Assembly (NCBI GenBank): GCA_038496675.1
Contig: CM076669.1
Span: 2,428,956 to 2,492,955, forward strand
Direction: 5' to 3'
DNA: 64,000 bases
Source: Rachycentron canadum
Taxonomy: Eukaryota > Chordata > Actinopteri > Carangiformes > Rachycentridae
In this document: positions 1 through 13,715 of the stretch, piece by piece
How positions within the stretch are numbered: the first letter of the stretch is position 1
Layout: every line of letters starts with the position of its first letter
Program-made: the position numbers and the translations under genes
The notes under the pieces: generated by a model
What the model saw: the letters and a program-made list of their open reading frames with translations, nothing else
Databases searched by the model: none
What the model was told of the DNA's origin: nothing

Positions 1-3000
1 TTTGTGATGCTAACAGCAGTGAAACATCATATTTAAAAGATTCAGCTGCAACAGGTTTTTCGGTGTTCACTTCTTGTGTCTTCAGAACTAGTTTTTAGCT
101 GTTTACAAAAAAATATATATATATATTCAGCTGAACCAGGTAGAGGTAGAGGTAGAAATCTCAATCTCTTTTTACTATGCCTATGTTTGGTTTCTTCTTT
201 TATATGATTCCATAATTAGAGTTTTTCCTGTTTCTTTATATGACAAGCTATAAATGCGACAATTTCTATGTCAAATTTATATGATTGTATCTTTGCTTTC
301 ACTTGGTCGATGAACGTCAAACAAATACTAACAGATTGTTTCACGTCAGCACTTTCGACAGAAGTTGACGGCGGTGCTCCATGAACCAGCCATTCACGCT
401 GGCGTGACCTGCGATTGGCAGGAGTTGACGAAGCTACGTGTCAGTTTCGCTAATATGACATAGCTAGCGTTGACGTTCACAGTTGTATAATAACTTCTGG
501 TATTATAAAGACAATGATGGCTGAAGCTCAGACCCCTGCTCATGGTGAGAAACCATGTTTGACGGCAGGGAAAACTTTTCAGATGCATCAAATTCAGGGC
601 TTTGAATCATAATTTGTGTCTGTTATGGTTCGTCCAAAAAACTAAACAAATAATTATTCTTCTTTGGTGAAAAGAAGTTTATTTAGTTTATTTTTCAGTA
701 CTTTTTTATGAATGATATAAGACGGCTGCGATTCAGAGTTCAATGTGTTGTGTGCACTATTTGCGGCTGTAAAGACCTCTTGGTCCTGATCCAGGAGCGG
801 TGCCTTCGTTCACATTTATGATTTCTTCAAATTTTTTCCCACACAATGCGAATCCAAGGACAAAGACATCAGCCGTTTGATTGACAAGTGATCTCAGGAA
901 GAAAAAAAAAAAAAAAAAGGCACGAACCACCAAAGATCTCGCCGGAAAAAGAAAGAAAAAAAAAAAAAAAAAGCACAGGAGCAAAGTCACAGGTTAGAGC
1001 TTTAAAAGCCTGCTCTGGTGTCACAGGGAGCTGCTGAAGTGAGTACTTTGTCTAACAGGAATAGCACGTCCTTACTGACTTAAGTAATGTGATTCATTGC
1101 TTTTGACAGTCATGTGCTGGTGCAAATCACACTATAGCAACCGGAGAGCACGCTCATATCTTAAAAGCCACTGACTGAACTTCTGCTTCCCAGCCCACGC
1201 TGAAGACAGACGACAGCTACTTAGCCTTTTCCAATTATGACTTTAAGGTAATTGAGAGGAACGGCAAGCATATTTTAGTTGGTGTTGTTGAATTGATGGG
1301 CATGCTGCAACGGCGAGAACTATTAGAGCTTGTTTATGAGTGTAACTTCAGGGTAATATCCAATTTCTTCATAATATGTTTATTTTCTACAACATATACT
1401 TATTCCTTATATGACTAGAGACAGAGCAGCATGTGCCAGACACTTAAATCTAAGGTTTGAAAGCTCTGTGTTTGTGTGGAGCTTTAAAGGGCTTTCATTC
1501 AGCCACTCAGCTAATTTGATTTTAAATCTGGCGAGCGGTCAATGTGATATAGGGGCCGAGCTGTCATTTGGGGGCCTCGATAATGAACAGGGATGCGACC
1601 ATGGCTAATGCACTCGTCGGTGGCTCCACAGAGAGAGAGTGTGTGTGGGGTGTGTGTGGTGCGGGGGTCGGGGGGTGGGCTCTAACTCGGAGGTAGCCCA
1701 GGTCGCGAGGAAGGGGGAAGCCCAATCAGGGTTCAGCTTTTGATTCAGCTCAACCCACTGGCCCCTTGAAAAAAAAAAAAAAACAATTACAACTTAATCT
1801 GCACTGGAGACGGAGGCGAACAAGTTAACATGGTCATCCAAGCAATGAGTGCAGGGGAAATTGGAAAATAAAATACTGATTGAATTATAGTGTGTGGGTA
1901 GTTTTCAATTGGGAAGTGACAGCAGATGTTACATCTTGAATCCTCTGTGATCCTTAACTCGGGAATATCAGCGAGGACTGGGATCACCAGCAACGTCTTA
2001 TTCCTCCTGAAACAGTGAATGAGTGTCAACAATTGGTTATCAAGTAATCTATATCAAGTATTATGCCTTAAGAGGGATGTTTGGTTTCTGCCAAACTTTT
2101 CACCAAGCCACTCCTGCAAATATCTTCTTTCTGAGCACAAATAAAGCCCTGATTTGTTTTGCACTCAAAGAAAACATGCTGTTTAGTTGGACCACGAAGC
2201 ATTGAGTCTTTCAGTTTGATTTGTTTGGTGATAAAGAATAGTATCATTAGAAATCCTGGTGAGACCAAATATAATAAGCCTAATACTTGAAAAGCTGGGA
2301 CTTGGACCCATGCAGAACTGAGAAATGGTACATCTGAACCGGCCAGGAGATACAGACCCAATCAGCACTGATTTTATTTTTTTTTTGCGTCTTACCGAAT
2401 AAAGTTCGTAACCTTCTCCCTCGTGCCTGGCTTCGATGAATATGCTCTATCCTCCAAGCCAAGGAAAGTGGGTAAAATGCATCCACGGTCAGGGGCCGGT
2501 CTTCCCGAATCCACATCACAAGCAGTGACAGATCCAGAAACTTCAGCTATAGAACCTGACTGGAAACTGTTTGACCATAGGAAACCATTGATTCGAACTG
2601 GGTCAGGTCTCAGGTCAGGTCATTGGTCTGGTCTCTGGCCCGTGGGTTGGTGTGGACCTGTAAAGCCTACTAGAGAGGTGTGTTTTGATTCATTTTCGGA
2701 CGCATGGATCCAATCCATACTCTACAGATCCTTTGCTGAATATTACATTTCACTGTAATACCAAGATACAAATGAAGTGCCTCCATTCAAAGTATATTTG
2801 AAACCAATTACAACCAATGACTTTCTGTGAAAACACATGGCTTTATGGCTACGAGACACACGTTGACATCTGTTGGTGAGTGATTACTGGTGGAAAACCT
2901 GGTATAACACAGCAAACTGAGGATAAACAACATTCAGAATTGATGTGTAAATGCAGCCTAACACTTCCTGTTCTTGGGCGCGGACCTCATAAGATCAGAT

Positions 3001-5690
3001 AAACAAAAATCAACTCATGGTTCATGTGAAAGGGAAGCCAGCTTCATCTCTAGAACCTGGTTATAAGGGCTGGTTATTGTTGCCTTGTTTGCTTTTCTTT
3101 TGCACAAGTCCACCAAGTTTCGAAATTTACAATCACAGATGATTCAAGGCCAAAGCAAGAAACCTTAGAGACCTTAGAGGTTGCAAAGCACTTAATATCC
3201 TTTGTAAAGGGTTGAAGAATATGTGCGCTATGTTCTTTTCCCGTCACTAAAATAATCCATCCTAAAGATTTATCTCAATCTTTTGCGGCCTGTGGATGGA
3301 CATAATAGAAAGTAGATGAGCTGACCAAAAAATGGTTCATCCTCAGTGCAACATGAATGTGGTCGGTAAATTTCATGCCGGTTTACACTTTTATTTTGAC
3401 ATTTAGTCAGATCCCCATGACAACTGGTACAAACACTTGCAGCAGCTGTCATGCCAGCAGGTGTTGAGATTTATTTCTCAGGATAAAGTGTTGCAGGGAC
3501 GTGGCAACCAGCAAATTTGTATTTTTCTTAAAATGGATTTTACACCTTTAAACTTGATTCAGTCGAGAAAAGAGGAAGGTGAGCAGGAAAAATAAAAATT
3601 AAAAATTAAAAAAAGGGACAAAAATAAACCAGCTCAAATGGTTTAAATATGATGGTACGGTAGGGTGCTAGTCCAAATTATAGCCATGAGTGAAATGTCT
3701 ATAGATAGGCAGAAAGTTAGTGATACTGGCCTTTCATGCTCTTGCTACATTCATGTCTCCTTCCTCTGCTCCCGTAGTGGTCAGTGAGCTCTGAGGCAAC
3801 TTTGATGAATTAATCCAATAGATGAAATTGGTCTTTCAAATGTAAAGAGCACCTTGGTTCTGGGAAGTAACTCATGAAGGGAGAAAGGTAGATGGGCACG
3901 AATCAGAGAGAGGTGAATGGACGAGGCTGAAAGAAACTGACTCCACCGTACTGGGGGAAGGGTGGAGGGAGAAAGCTGTGGATGGGATCAAAACTTGACC
4001 CAAGCATCGTCCCAAGTCCAAACTTTCAATTCGGTCTAGGGTCTGGGGGGTGAGTTTGATCATGTATCACCTGTCTCTTTAGAGAGAACAAGTATGGTTT
4101 TGCTTGTTTTGAACATTTGATAGAACAAGACAGACAGAGAACAGTGATTTCCAAGGTTGTTAAAAAGTGGAGGATTGTTCGATTCCACTTATTGATCTCT
4201 GAAAGTGAAGTTTTGAGGTACTACACTAACTTCTACTGCAGGTAATTGGCAAGAGAATGAGAAAACTGTGTTACCTTTACCGAAGCTACCTGATGTTTGG
4301 CTTGACTTGTGAATAGTAATTGATTGTAAGCATAATCCCTGAAGAATCACAGAATATCTAATTACCTGTGACCATTATTGGCTACCCAAATGTCCTGGGG
4401 ATACAGGATGGATGCGTTTTTTTTTTTTTTTTTTTGTTTTTGTTTTTTTAAGACCGATAAGAACTGGAATCAATGAGCAGGATGGAAACTGATAAAAATC
4501 TGAACAATGGCCCGACAGTAACCTTTACGCTTATAAAACAGTCAAAAGAGGTGTAAAAAGGTCTCTGCTCTGGGAGAGGTTTCAGTTGAATCTGATAGGA
4601 CACAAGGTATTATTTGGCATTTTTATACAATACAACATCAAACGGTAAGTGTTAACCTTTCCTGGACTCAGCTCTGTACAAATCCCATTTCTTCTGGGCT
4701 CGCAGGTTATAGTCTGTGGTCTTTTCATTAAAAAACCCATATCCATCTTGGGTTTGGTTAAGACAGCCATAAGTCTTTTGGGCTCAGTACAGACAGCAGA
4801 GTCTGTTTTACTAAATATTAGTTTGATTGATAGATGTCAGGACAACCAACCAGCAACAAGACAATATATATGATATCTCAAATCAAGAAAAACAGCCCAA
4901 CTGAATCATTTGGTTTGCTGAGTGATTTAATCTCTTATCTATTTGTAGGAAAGATTTCTGTTAAAGGTGACAAATTGCATCAAAGAGAGTCTGATTTGAT
5001 CAAGCGCCTCTTGAACTGGCAACTGGTTTGCTTATTATCCCTTAAATTAGTGTGACTTCCCTGTGGTTTTCAAACATTTTTTTTTTAATTACCATCACTG
5101 ACATGACTTAAATGGAGTTCATTGTAATCATGTAGCAAGCAAGAGAACGATGATCACAACCCACCGCACCCCCCTCCCCCTACGCCCCAACCGCCCCCTT
5201 ATTTTTTCAATAACTACCACTCTTCAGCATGACAGACCCAAACATATGTTTGCTCACGGCAGTTACTGTAGATTTTACATGTTTGCTTGCGGCACTTGAG
5301 CGAGTACTTGTTGGCAGGGTGCAATACTAGCGCAGAGACATTCCTGGGGCAAATTCATGTCGGATTTCAGCCCTGAGGAATGAAAAGGCCCAAAATGTAA
5401 AATAAAGCCCAGCTGACATCCCGTCTAACTGCACACTCGTCGGCTCAGGTACATCACATTCACAACCCCTGTCATGCTTCTGACACAATAAGACGCTACT
5501 TCCTGCTCTTAATTCAAAGTTAGTACAAACATAAAAATAACTCAAACACACCTCTTTGTTCAAGCACAGAGACAGGAAAAAAAAAAAAAGATGATAAGTT
5601 TCAATTGAACATAAACTCAATCAGGGCATCGGAGATTGGCCTCATGAGGATGAAGCAATGTGACAGGCCTAAAGAGGTTAGACGCCAGGT
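1..5690. other. Unique sequence, no gene recognised
   Basis: I see no exon, transposon or RNA gene that I can support here. Open frames are short (111 codons or fewer) and show no recognisable domain. Simple sequence includes poly-A runs near 903-918 and 960-972, a G/GT-rich patch at about 1620-1680, a poly-T run near 4419-4436, a C-rich patch at 5161-5200 and a poly-A run near 5578-5589. The rest reads as ordinary AT-rich intron or intergenic DNA. Confidence 0.6.
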
Positions 5691-5695
5691 TTATC

Positions 5696-6140
5696 CAATT
5701 ACAGCTCGGCAATAAACAATCCCAGAAACCCTCTATCCCCCAATCGGCTCATTGCTCCCTCTCTCTTCTCACTCAGTTTGAAACTTGACCCACCATCTGT
5801 ATCTATATACAGCTGACGGATGCTCTTGCGTTGAGCGCTGACACTACTTGTGATGAGTGTGTGCGACTTGCGTCTGCCAATCTGCGCCGGTAGCGAGCAG
5901 CCCTCGCTGCTCCTGCCCGCTAAAGCAAATATTGCACAGACTCTGATGGCGTCGTTTTTTTCGAGATTAGTGAAGAGCCGTCTGCGGATGATGATAATGA
6001 GACACTCTATTTCCTCTCCTCTGGCCATTTGAGAGACAGTCAGACGGCCGGATAATCTGGTTTGCGCTGGGGGCCTCATCCATCGAGTCCCACCGTCGCG
6101 TTGACATTAGCACTAAGACGTATTAGCACATTAGCCTGAA
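5696..6140. other. Non-repetitive CpG-bearing block, possible conserved noncoding element
   Basis: This stretch has more CpG dinucleotides than its surroundings and no simple repeat. A 126-codon minus-strand frame (5699-6079) runs through it, but it has no domain that I recognise and no convincing splice sites. I infer only that it could be a conserved noncoding element. An alignment to other fish genomes would decide. Confidence 0.2.
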
Positions 6141-6144
6141 TGGG

Positions 6145-6862
6145 CGATGATGTGTTCTCAGTCAGTTAAGCGGAGTATGATTGCGGCTGTGTTATGGTTA
6201 TGGTGATGGCTTTATGAAGTCGGTAACAACTCCATTGATCTCCAGACGCACCTGCTAATGCCAACATCCGAGTGAACGACAAAATGGCCTCAGATCTGTG
6301 AGGATGATGAAATTTACAGAACAGCACAACGGGCTGAAGAAGATCTGGACTTAGCTTAATTAAAAAGACAAAGAGGTAAATAAAAACAAGCTGGAAGAGG
6401 CCATTCGAAGTAGGGAGTGAAAAAGTTAATGAATGGCATTTCCCTGTTATCTTAAGGATCACAGTCAGGCGATCAAGACTAAGTGAACTGGTTTGAGCTT
6501 TCAAAGAATCTATTTTGATCCTAATTTAGCGGTCTGGATGTCCCTGGAAAGCAGGAGCCCTGCAGTCTAGTCATTACACGCCACAGGCCATAGACACAGA
6601 TCTATAAATGTTTGGTATTAAACGGACCCATTGATGGTCTGCCCTCACTCCCTTTGCTCCCGTTAATGGAGCTTTTATGAATCTCAGGCCTCATTTGTCT
6701 CTCATGGTTAGGGGCTTTCTGCAGTCTGAATTGTGTAATAATGGCAAACCCAATTTGCTTTGTGCTACGTTAATCTCAACACGCCCCTCCTCTCCCTTTC
6801 ATGCTTCCCTAACTGCATTCAGCTCATTCATCAATGATTCTATTATCACTCCCTTCCTCCGA
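6145..6862. other. Unique sequence, no gene recognised
   Basis: Nothing recognisable is seen. The stretch runs up to the microsatellite that borders the assembly gap. Confidence 0.55.
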
Positions 6863-6863
6863 C

Positions 6864-6894
6864 TGTGTGTGTGTGTGTGTGTGTGTGGGGGGGG
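6864..6894. repeat. (TG)n followed by poly-G, left border of the gap
   Basis: A TG dinucleotide array of about 12 units passes into at least eight G bases and then directly into Ns. Sequencing or assembly failure at this array probably caused the gap. Confidence 0.9.
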
Positions 6895-7291
6895 NNNNNN
6901 NNNNNNNNNNNNNNNNNNNNNNNNNNNNNNNNNNNNNNNNNNNNNNNNNNNNNNNNNNNNNNNNNNNNNNNNNNNNNNNNNNNNNNNNNNNNNNNNNNNN
7001 NNNNNNNNNNNNNNNNNNNNNNNNNNNNNNNNNNNNNNNNNNNNNNNNNNNNNNNNNNNNNNNNNNNNNNNNNNNNNNNNNNNNNNNNNNNNNNNNNNNN
7101 NNNNNNNNNNNNNNNNNNNNNNNNNNNNNNNNNNNNNNNNNNNNNNNNNNNNNNNNNNNNNNNNNNNNNNNNNNNNNNNNNNNNNNNNNNNNNNNNNNNN
7201 NNNNNNNNNNNNNNNNNNNNNNNNNNNNNNNNNNNNNNNNNNNNNNNNNNNNNNNNNNNNNNNNNNNNNNNNNNNNNNNNNNNNNNNNNNN
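6895..7291. other. Assembly gap (397 N)
   Basis: The sequence is all N. Open frames that appear to cross it are artefacts. The right border (7292-7318) is again G-rich (GGGTGGGTGGG, then a long G run), so the missing DNA is probably a G-rich or GT-rich simple repeat of uncertain true length. Confidence 0.98.
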
Positions 7292-8546
7292 GGGTGGGTG
7301 GGTTGGGGGGGGGGGGGGTCATAAAATAAACCCAAATTATGCCACTCTACTCGAAACAGACAAGTAAAGCAACAATGATGAAATTCTGCATATAAAAAAA
7401 AGCCATTAACGACGGGGCCATTATCTCCTTTAAAATTCCCTTTTTGTTCAACATAAACCAAAACATTTCTTCAAACAATCGGACCCTTTTTAATGAATGT
7501 TTTTTAAAGAAAGTAACTGAATGGAGACTTGGTAGAGCGGCTGTTTAAGCCCCTGGTGTTGCAGGAAATGACTGACTGAGGTGAAAGGGCTCACGTCTGT
7601 TTTTGGGAGCAGACACGCTGGTCTCAGATCAGCCATGACGGACTCCAATTACAAAGGAAGCAGCAGTTACTGCTTTGCCCGGATATGCAAACTGACAAAA
7701 CAACCACCTACAAGTTAAACATCTATTCGTCCAGACCTCGACCTCGCTATCTCTCAAGTGCGCATGCACACAAAGAGACGCGCTTTCATGTGGACAAAGA
7801 TGCTTTGAATTAACACATTCAGACGTGGTAACATCGCCTGAATTGATTATTTTAAAATGCAAACTGTTCAGAAAGTTTTTTTTTGAATAACTTATCCATT
7901 AAACTACCTCTACTGCCATGTTGAAAACATTTGTTTTATCCACCTCTTAATGTGTTGAAATATACCCACTGACAGGAAATCATGCTGGTTGGCTGACGGC
8001 CGCCACGACTCTTGGAGAATAGCCCTTTTCCCAGATTCGACACTTTGACTTGTCATAGTGGGAAAAGCACAATCCTGAAACTGAATTCTGAAGTCAGCTA
8101 TTTTAAATGGGTCCTTAAAGCAGTAATTTTCCTACTGCAACTGTGAAAAAAGCTTACACTTAAATACCAAACATTAGGGCTTATTAGAAGGAAAGTCAGC
8201 CTCACCACCACTGAGTTAAAGGTCCCACATTTTGTATTTGTTCGGTTTATTATTTTGAAGTGCTGATAACCATAAGATGATATATTTGGGGTTTTATGAA
8301 CCAAAAATCATCTCAGTCTCCGTGTTTAAATGGTGGAGACTAAACCCTCTGTTGCTGCTGCAACCTTTTCATACTTGTGTACATACAATTTGCAACAATA
8401 ACTGGGGAACGCAGATTTTTAAATAATGTAAAGACTGAAATGTAGCTGGTAGATCGGCTGTAACTGCCCCCAATAGATAAATGAGCTAATGCTAAAACTA
8501 TGAACCACATGAAAATGGCCGACTTTTTAATTTCCCCAGGTTACTC

Positions 8547-8578
<32 letters not shown>

Positions 8579-8603
8579 CAAAAATCATCTGAAAGGATCT
8601 TAT
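7292..8603. other. G-rich gap border, then unique sequence
   Basis: The first 27 bases are G-rich. The rest is unique AT-rich sequence with a T-rich run at about 8546-8575. No gene is recognised. Confidence 0.55.
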
Positions 8604-8852
8604 ATGGGACCATAATTTAAAAAATGATCATGTTGTATTGAAGACTTGAAACTAGAGACTGAGACCATAAACTCATTAGGAAAACGTTTACTGAGCTAAT
8701 AAATGAAGGAGAAGTAGTGACATTTTCCCATAGATTTCAATACAATCTGACTTCTTTTTACAACCAGTGGAGTCGCCCCCTGACTCTACTGATTGGTAGA
8801 GTCAGTGGATTGAGTCCCAGAACCAACGTCCACTTTTATAGTCAGTCTATGG
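8604..8852 (-). repeat. R1 dispersed repeat, copy A
   Basis: This is one of nine copies of the same sequence in the window. Shared landmarks are ATTGAAGACTTGAAACTAGA, the phrase AGCTAATAAAT, TTTTCCCATAGA followed by TTCAATACAATCTGACTTC, and an end near GTCTATGG. Orientation is given relative to the fullest copy at 51263-51726. This copy lacks the half beyond the GGGACCAT landmark. It has no coding capacity, and I cannot assign it to a named family. Confidence 0.8.
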
Positions 8853-9747
8853 TCGACGGTGCCTCCAAACGCCAAATAGCGCCCGCTAGTAACTTTTCGG
8901 TGGAAAATTTGCGTGTACAGAAGCAAAAGGGCTAGAAAACGCCCCGAAATACAGCAGACGTACATCTACTGTGTGATTCAGTCGATCCAAATCCAATCAA
9001 AATTTGCCATTTTCAGCGTGTAGGCTGCTAGCTCAGAGGTTGTTGTTGTTGTTGTTGTTGCAGAGAAGGGAGGAGAATGGTGCCTGAAATAGGTGACCAA
9101 CGACAGCTCTATACCCACAGCCTACACCCAATGAGTCAGACTGGGCCTTTTATGACAATCATTTCTCCATGGATATTATACAAAGAAGTAATTGGGGGCT
9201 ACTTTATGCTAAAGTCCACTGTGAGAGACATGCACAGATAATGGCACCAGTATCAGCAACATTAGCAGTATGTCCACACTTCAGAGGATTTCTCTCATCT
9301 TTCTAACCTTGTTAAGACACTTGGTTCTCACTGGATGAAATTATAACTGCACAATCATTCTCAAAGTACACATGCAGAGTGAGAGACACAAATGCGATTT
9401 GGACAAAATTAAAGTGCAAGCCCTGCCTGAGCAGCTCAATGCGCAGTGCCACGGAGAAACAGAGGAGATGGATTTCGGAGATAGGCAAATAAAAATGATT
9501 TTAAAAAATGACTTTGAGAGAGGAGTAAAGAGAGCGTAGGAGTTGGTGTGAAGAAGAGAGTTTCATCTGTGCTGCGAAAAGATGGCAGGGAGAAAAGGAA
9601 TGGCGAAGGAGAAAACAAGAGCGCGGAGGAAGAGGAGGACGGGGGACAGGGGCGAAGGACGAAGGGCGTACTGGGATATGTGAGTGAATGCCAACCGGAC
9701 AGTTTTTGTTATTATACTCCACTACCAGAGGCTGCCAAAGCAACTCC
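8853..9747. other. Unique sequence with a short (GTT)n array
   Basis: A GTT trinucleotide array lies at about 9038-9060, and a purine-rich strand runs at about 9515-9690. No gene is recognised. The 99-codon frame beginning at 9548 is a low-complexity Arg/Glu/Lys reading of the purine tract. Confidence 0.55.
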
Positions 9748-10041
9748 TACACACACACACAGACACACACACGCTTGGACGCACACACGCGGTCCCGCAA
9801 CCCGAGCATGTGTGCGAGTGTGTGAAGGAGAGAAATTGAAAGAGTGAGAAGTAGATGGGCAGACGTGGGGAGGGGAGGGACGAAGACGACGAGGCCAGAT
9901 TGCAGGAGCAGCTTTAGGAGCATAACTCAATTCTCTGGCTATATTGACGGCGATGCACACTTGCGCACACTTCGTCTCAGTCTCATTCTCTCTGCCGCTG
10001 TTTGTCTGTCTCTTACACGCACACACACACACACACACACG
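9748..10041. repeat. Two CA microsatellites with spacer
   Basis: CA arrays lie at about 9748-9790 (interrupted by CAGA and CGC) and about 10015-10040. Between them is unique sequence. The 145-codon minus-strand frame here is a Cys/Val reading of the arrays and is not a gene. Confidence 0.85.
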
Positions 10042-13000
10042 AGTAAGAGATGGACATCCAACAAAGTGGATAGGCGGGAAAACTGTGACCTTCACTAAGT
10101 GACCATTATTGTGCAGCACAAGCCCTGGTATAAATAGAAAAAAAATCATCTAATTGAGTGAATTGAGCGAAGCCTTGACGCTCGAAGTTTAATAATTTGG
10201 AGAATAAGTTGGTAAAGTTTAACTAAAGTAACTTTGGGCACCAACAAATTCTATCTTTTATTTGATTAATGAAAGGCATTTATGGTCCATTGACTTATGG
10301 ATGACTAGTTAGATTAGGAACTAGATAAACCCTCCTCTGCTTGAGTAAAAGTGCAGTTGAAGTCGTCCCATCAGCACCGATGACCCTGTGATCGTGCACC
10401 AAACCAATTTAATTCGATTATAATGATCACAAACAGTGTTTGGTCACTGCAGAGGAGTACACGGGGCATCTTCACTTCACTTTGCTCTGTTTACAGTCAT
10501 GTTAGGGAAGCTAACTTTTTAGCTAGTGCCATTTTCCTCCTTTCGTTTATTTTGATAGATGTAAAAAAACAAAACAAAACTGATAAGTGGCGATATGTCG
10601 GTCACGATAAATGATCAGGCAGATGGCTGTGACAGCGTAACAGATAAAATGCGCTTCCTTTACTCCTAACTAGCACATGTGGCTAACGTAGCTCGCAAGC
10701 TAGCTAGCACCGCTCACACCAAACATAAAGGAATTTCACTGGCGTCGAGCAAGAAAACAAACACATCAAACCTGATGTATTATCACATGCTACTGCAAAC
10801 ACACGTTAATTAATGAAATGCTAATTAACTACTTTCACATCCTGCAGACACACACCTCACCACGTTTTCCACTAGCCTCAGAGAATAACGGGTTTTTACG
10901 TGGATTTTGCCTGACAGGTGCTAAATGTTCATTAGTGGAGTGTTTACTTTCCATCTACAGGTGGTGAGCGTGGTTTACAGCGGGAAAGAGATATTAATGG
11001 TACCCACTTAACTTAGAAGAAGGTAATCTAGCTGACACAGTGTTGACACATTAAGTGTCATTAAAGACTTACATGATGGTAATGAACTATATTGTGCAGC
11101 TACAGTATCTCTTTGGACACTGATGAATACAAAGAAAGTTAGGCTCAAGACCATGCAAACGCAAGTAATTCCACTGGAGTCATTAAAGGCGACTCCGGCA
11201 CACACCCTTGCACACCTGGGTTGCGCTTGTCCAGCTGTTGGGAAGGAACCACAAGCGAACAGAGAGGAGGACCCAGGAGAGATGGACATCTGGACTGAGA
11301 ACAGCGAGAGGGAGAAACAAGAGCCAACGGAGGGAAGGCAAATGGAGCGAGAGCGGAAATGAACATCTGGCAGCAACACAGCCCTGGAGGGCATATTGCA
11401 TTTAGCAATTTGTAAAGTGGGCACAGAGACTCGCTGTGCGTGTAGTTGCCAGGGGCCGAAGTGCAGATATTATCCCACAAACAAGATGATCGTTTTAAAT
11501 TTGACCAAAGCTTGTGAGGGAAGTTTCCCACATGGTCGTCCGTCACGAACAAGGCAAGCTGACTATGTTCGGCTGTCTGTGCACGCAGCACATCATGACC
11601 CACAGTTAGATCTTAAGGGTGTTGCTAAAGGGAAGGCAAAGGAGTCACCAAATCAAAAGAGGAGCATGAATGTACACATTTCATGGCAATCATTTGACAG
11701 CGTATCTTCACCTGATGGTGGCAATAAAGGAAAGCTTTTCATGTCATCAAAACAACAACAACAACAACAACAAAAAATACTGAGATTCATTCTCCAGAGA
11801 TTTTCAACATCAGGGCTTCCCACGGCATTTAATAGGGATGCACTGATCCAACTCTATATTTCAATCTGCAGACGCCAAGCACCAACCTGACATCAGTGCT
11901 CTCTATGTTGCAAATTTATAATCTGTGTAGCACGCTGTGAGAAACTCATTGGAATCACTTTAATGTGAGGGAACATGAGGACAAGGATCACTGTGTGCTA
12001 TAACCTGAGGCCACGGCTCACCATGATGGGTAACTGATAAGCAACAACACAGACAAAAAAAAAACCCCAAAAAACTGTATTTGTGGATTGATTATATTAA
12101 GGCCGACGCCGAATCCACTCGTTATGGTCAGTATTGGCGCCAATGACCAATTCAGTGTAACAAACCGGTCCATGCATGACATTTATTAGCATAAGTCATA
12201 AAAATAAATATCATTGGGACACTCTGGTGCCTCACCCGGTACCATTAAGGCTCAATCCAACCCCCCCCCACCCCTTCCCCCCTACCTTCTCTTCTAACCT
12301 CTCTCACTATAATAATAATCACTATAATAAAAAGGCAAAAACATCCATTTCCACATCGAATTCCACAGAAACACAGCCTTTAGTTTCAGAAATACCAGGC
12401 TGGTTCATGGGGGAAAACTTTGAACCGATTACGCTGTGATATAATCAGTTCATCCTCTTGGGACCCTGAGCATCGCCACCAAATTTCACAAGATTGCAGA
12501 CCTACGTCTTGTGAGGCAACAAAGTCAAATCCGGATGTTTACCTGGGATTCCTGGTCTTGCCAAGATTTGAAAATCTTCTGAAGAAGGAAACCAAATCTT
12601 AATGATACAAAGCAGAAGCGTGCCATGACATTGTTGCAGGCTAGTTTGATTTTTTTACATTTGTTCGTGTGACAATAGCTCCGCAGCATCAATTGCTGAC
12701 AAGGTCATTATGTTCAGAACATCTGTGCCATTATGCACAAAATGAAACTGTGTCGCCGCTCAAACTGATAACATCAATGGCTTTTGTAGAACATTTCAAG
12801 AGGAACCGTGACACGGTTTAATAAAGGGGAATTAAGTGTTTCAAATCCTGGCTGACCTCACTTTGCCTCAGCAAAGCATGGATATCAGCAAAGCATTTCC
12901 ATGAGTTTGCAAAAAATCCACGTCTCAGAGGAAAAACCAGGGTGACCAAAATTCTGCAGCTGAACTGTTATTATTCAAACATAAAGGGAAAAGACCAGAG

Positions 13001-13542
13001 GCAAAGTACAATGTAGATGAATTCAATTAAATTTAATTAAATTGTGGCCCGGTACAGCAGCTGTTCTCTCGAGAGCTTACCCAAAATACAACTCCGACTT
13101 CTGAGGAAAACCCCTGGTTTGTTGCTGAGACAGACTCATTAAAACAATTAAAAATGTTACAGAGTTTGTTTGAGTCACATTAATATTACATTTTCTTTAC
13201 ATGTTTTAGGCCAAGAGGAAGTGATTACTCACTGCTGACAAAACAAATATAATGATGTCGGAGCTCCGCTGCAGAGGAGAATTTCTCAGCGATACTGACG
13301 CCTTTCCTGGGTTTTAAACACTTTCAGCACAGTCATTTTTCGGTGTTGTGTTGTGCATGACTTTGCGGCTCCGCTGCAGTTAACATACAGTTTTCAGAAT
13401 GTCTGAATGTTCAATTTCTCTTAATTTTAAATTCATTTGGGATTTATTTTTGACGATAAATGACTCTAATCTCCAGCTGCTAGAATGGTTAAAAAAATTT
13501 AAATTTCAGATTCAGTCTGGACCAGAGACTATATTTAAAATA
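10042..13542. other. Unique sequence, no gene supported
   Basis: This is mostly ordinary noncoding sequence. From about 11123 to 11890 several frames on both strands stay open for 79-164 codons, which is unusual but not convincing: no domain is visible, and the longest frame (11396-11890 +) includes a (CAA)n array at about 11753-11772 read as polyglutamine. A C-rich patch lies at about 12261-12282. Confidence 0.5.
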
Positions 13543-13715
13543 AGCCTGCATTCTATCTAATGACCATCAGGGGCCGACTCCACTGGTTGTTAAAGAAGTC
13601 AGATTGTATTGAAGCCTATGTGAAAATGTCCCTACTTCGCCCTTGATTTATTAGCTCAGTAAATGTTTCCCTCATGAGTTTATGGCAGCTCACAAACCGA
13701 TTTATGTCACGATGG
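13543..13715 (+). repeat. R1 dispersed repeat, copy B (internally deleted)
   Basis: It matches the left part of R1 (CCACTGGTTGT, AGTCAGATTGTATTGAAG, TTTATTAGCTCAGTAAA, GAGTTTATGG) and then jumps directly to the right-end motif AGCTCACAAACCGA. The middle of the element is missing. It is noncoding. Confidence 0.75.

Noticed and set aside
5699..6079. 126-codon minus-strand frame
   Set aside because: It has no recognisable domain or splice pair. I treat the region as a possible conserved noncoding block instead.
6677..7461. Several open frames of up to 220 codons across the N gap
   Set aside because: They consist mostly of undetermined residues and a GT/G simple repeat.
9712..10149. 145-codon minus-strand open frame
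   Set aside because: It reads two CA microsatellites, and the remainder has no recognisable domain.
11396..11890. 164-codon plus-strand frame with polyglutamine
   Set aside because: The polyglutamine is a CAA microsatellite. A frame of this length is expected once or so by chance in 64 kb.
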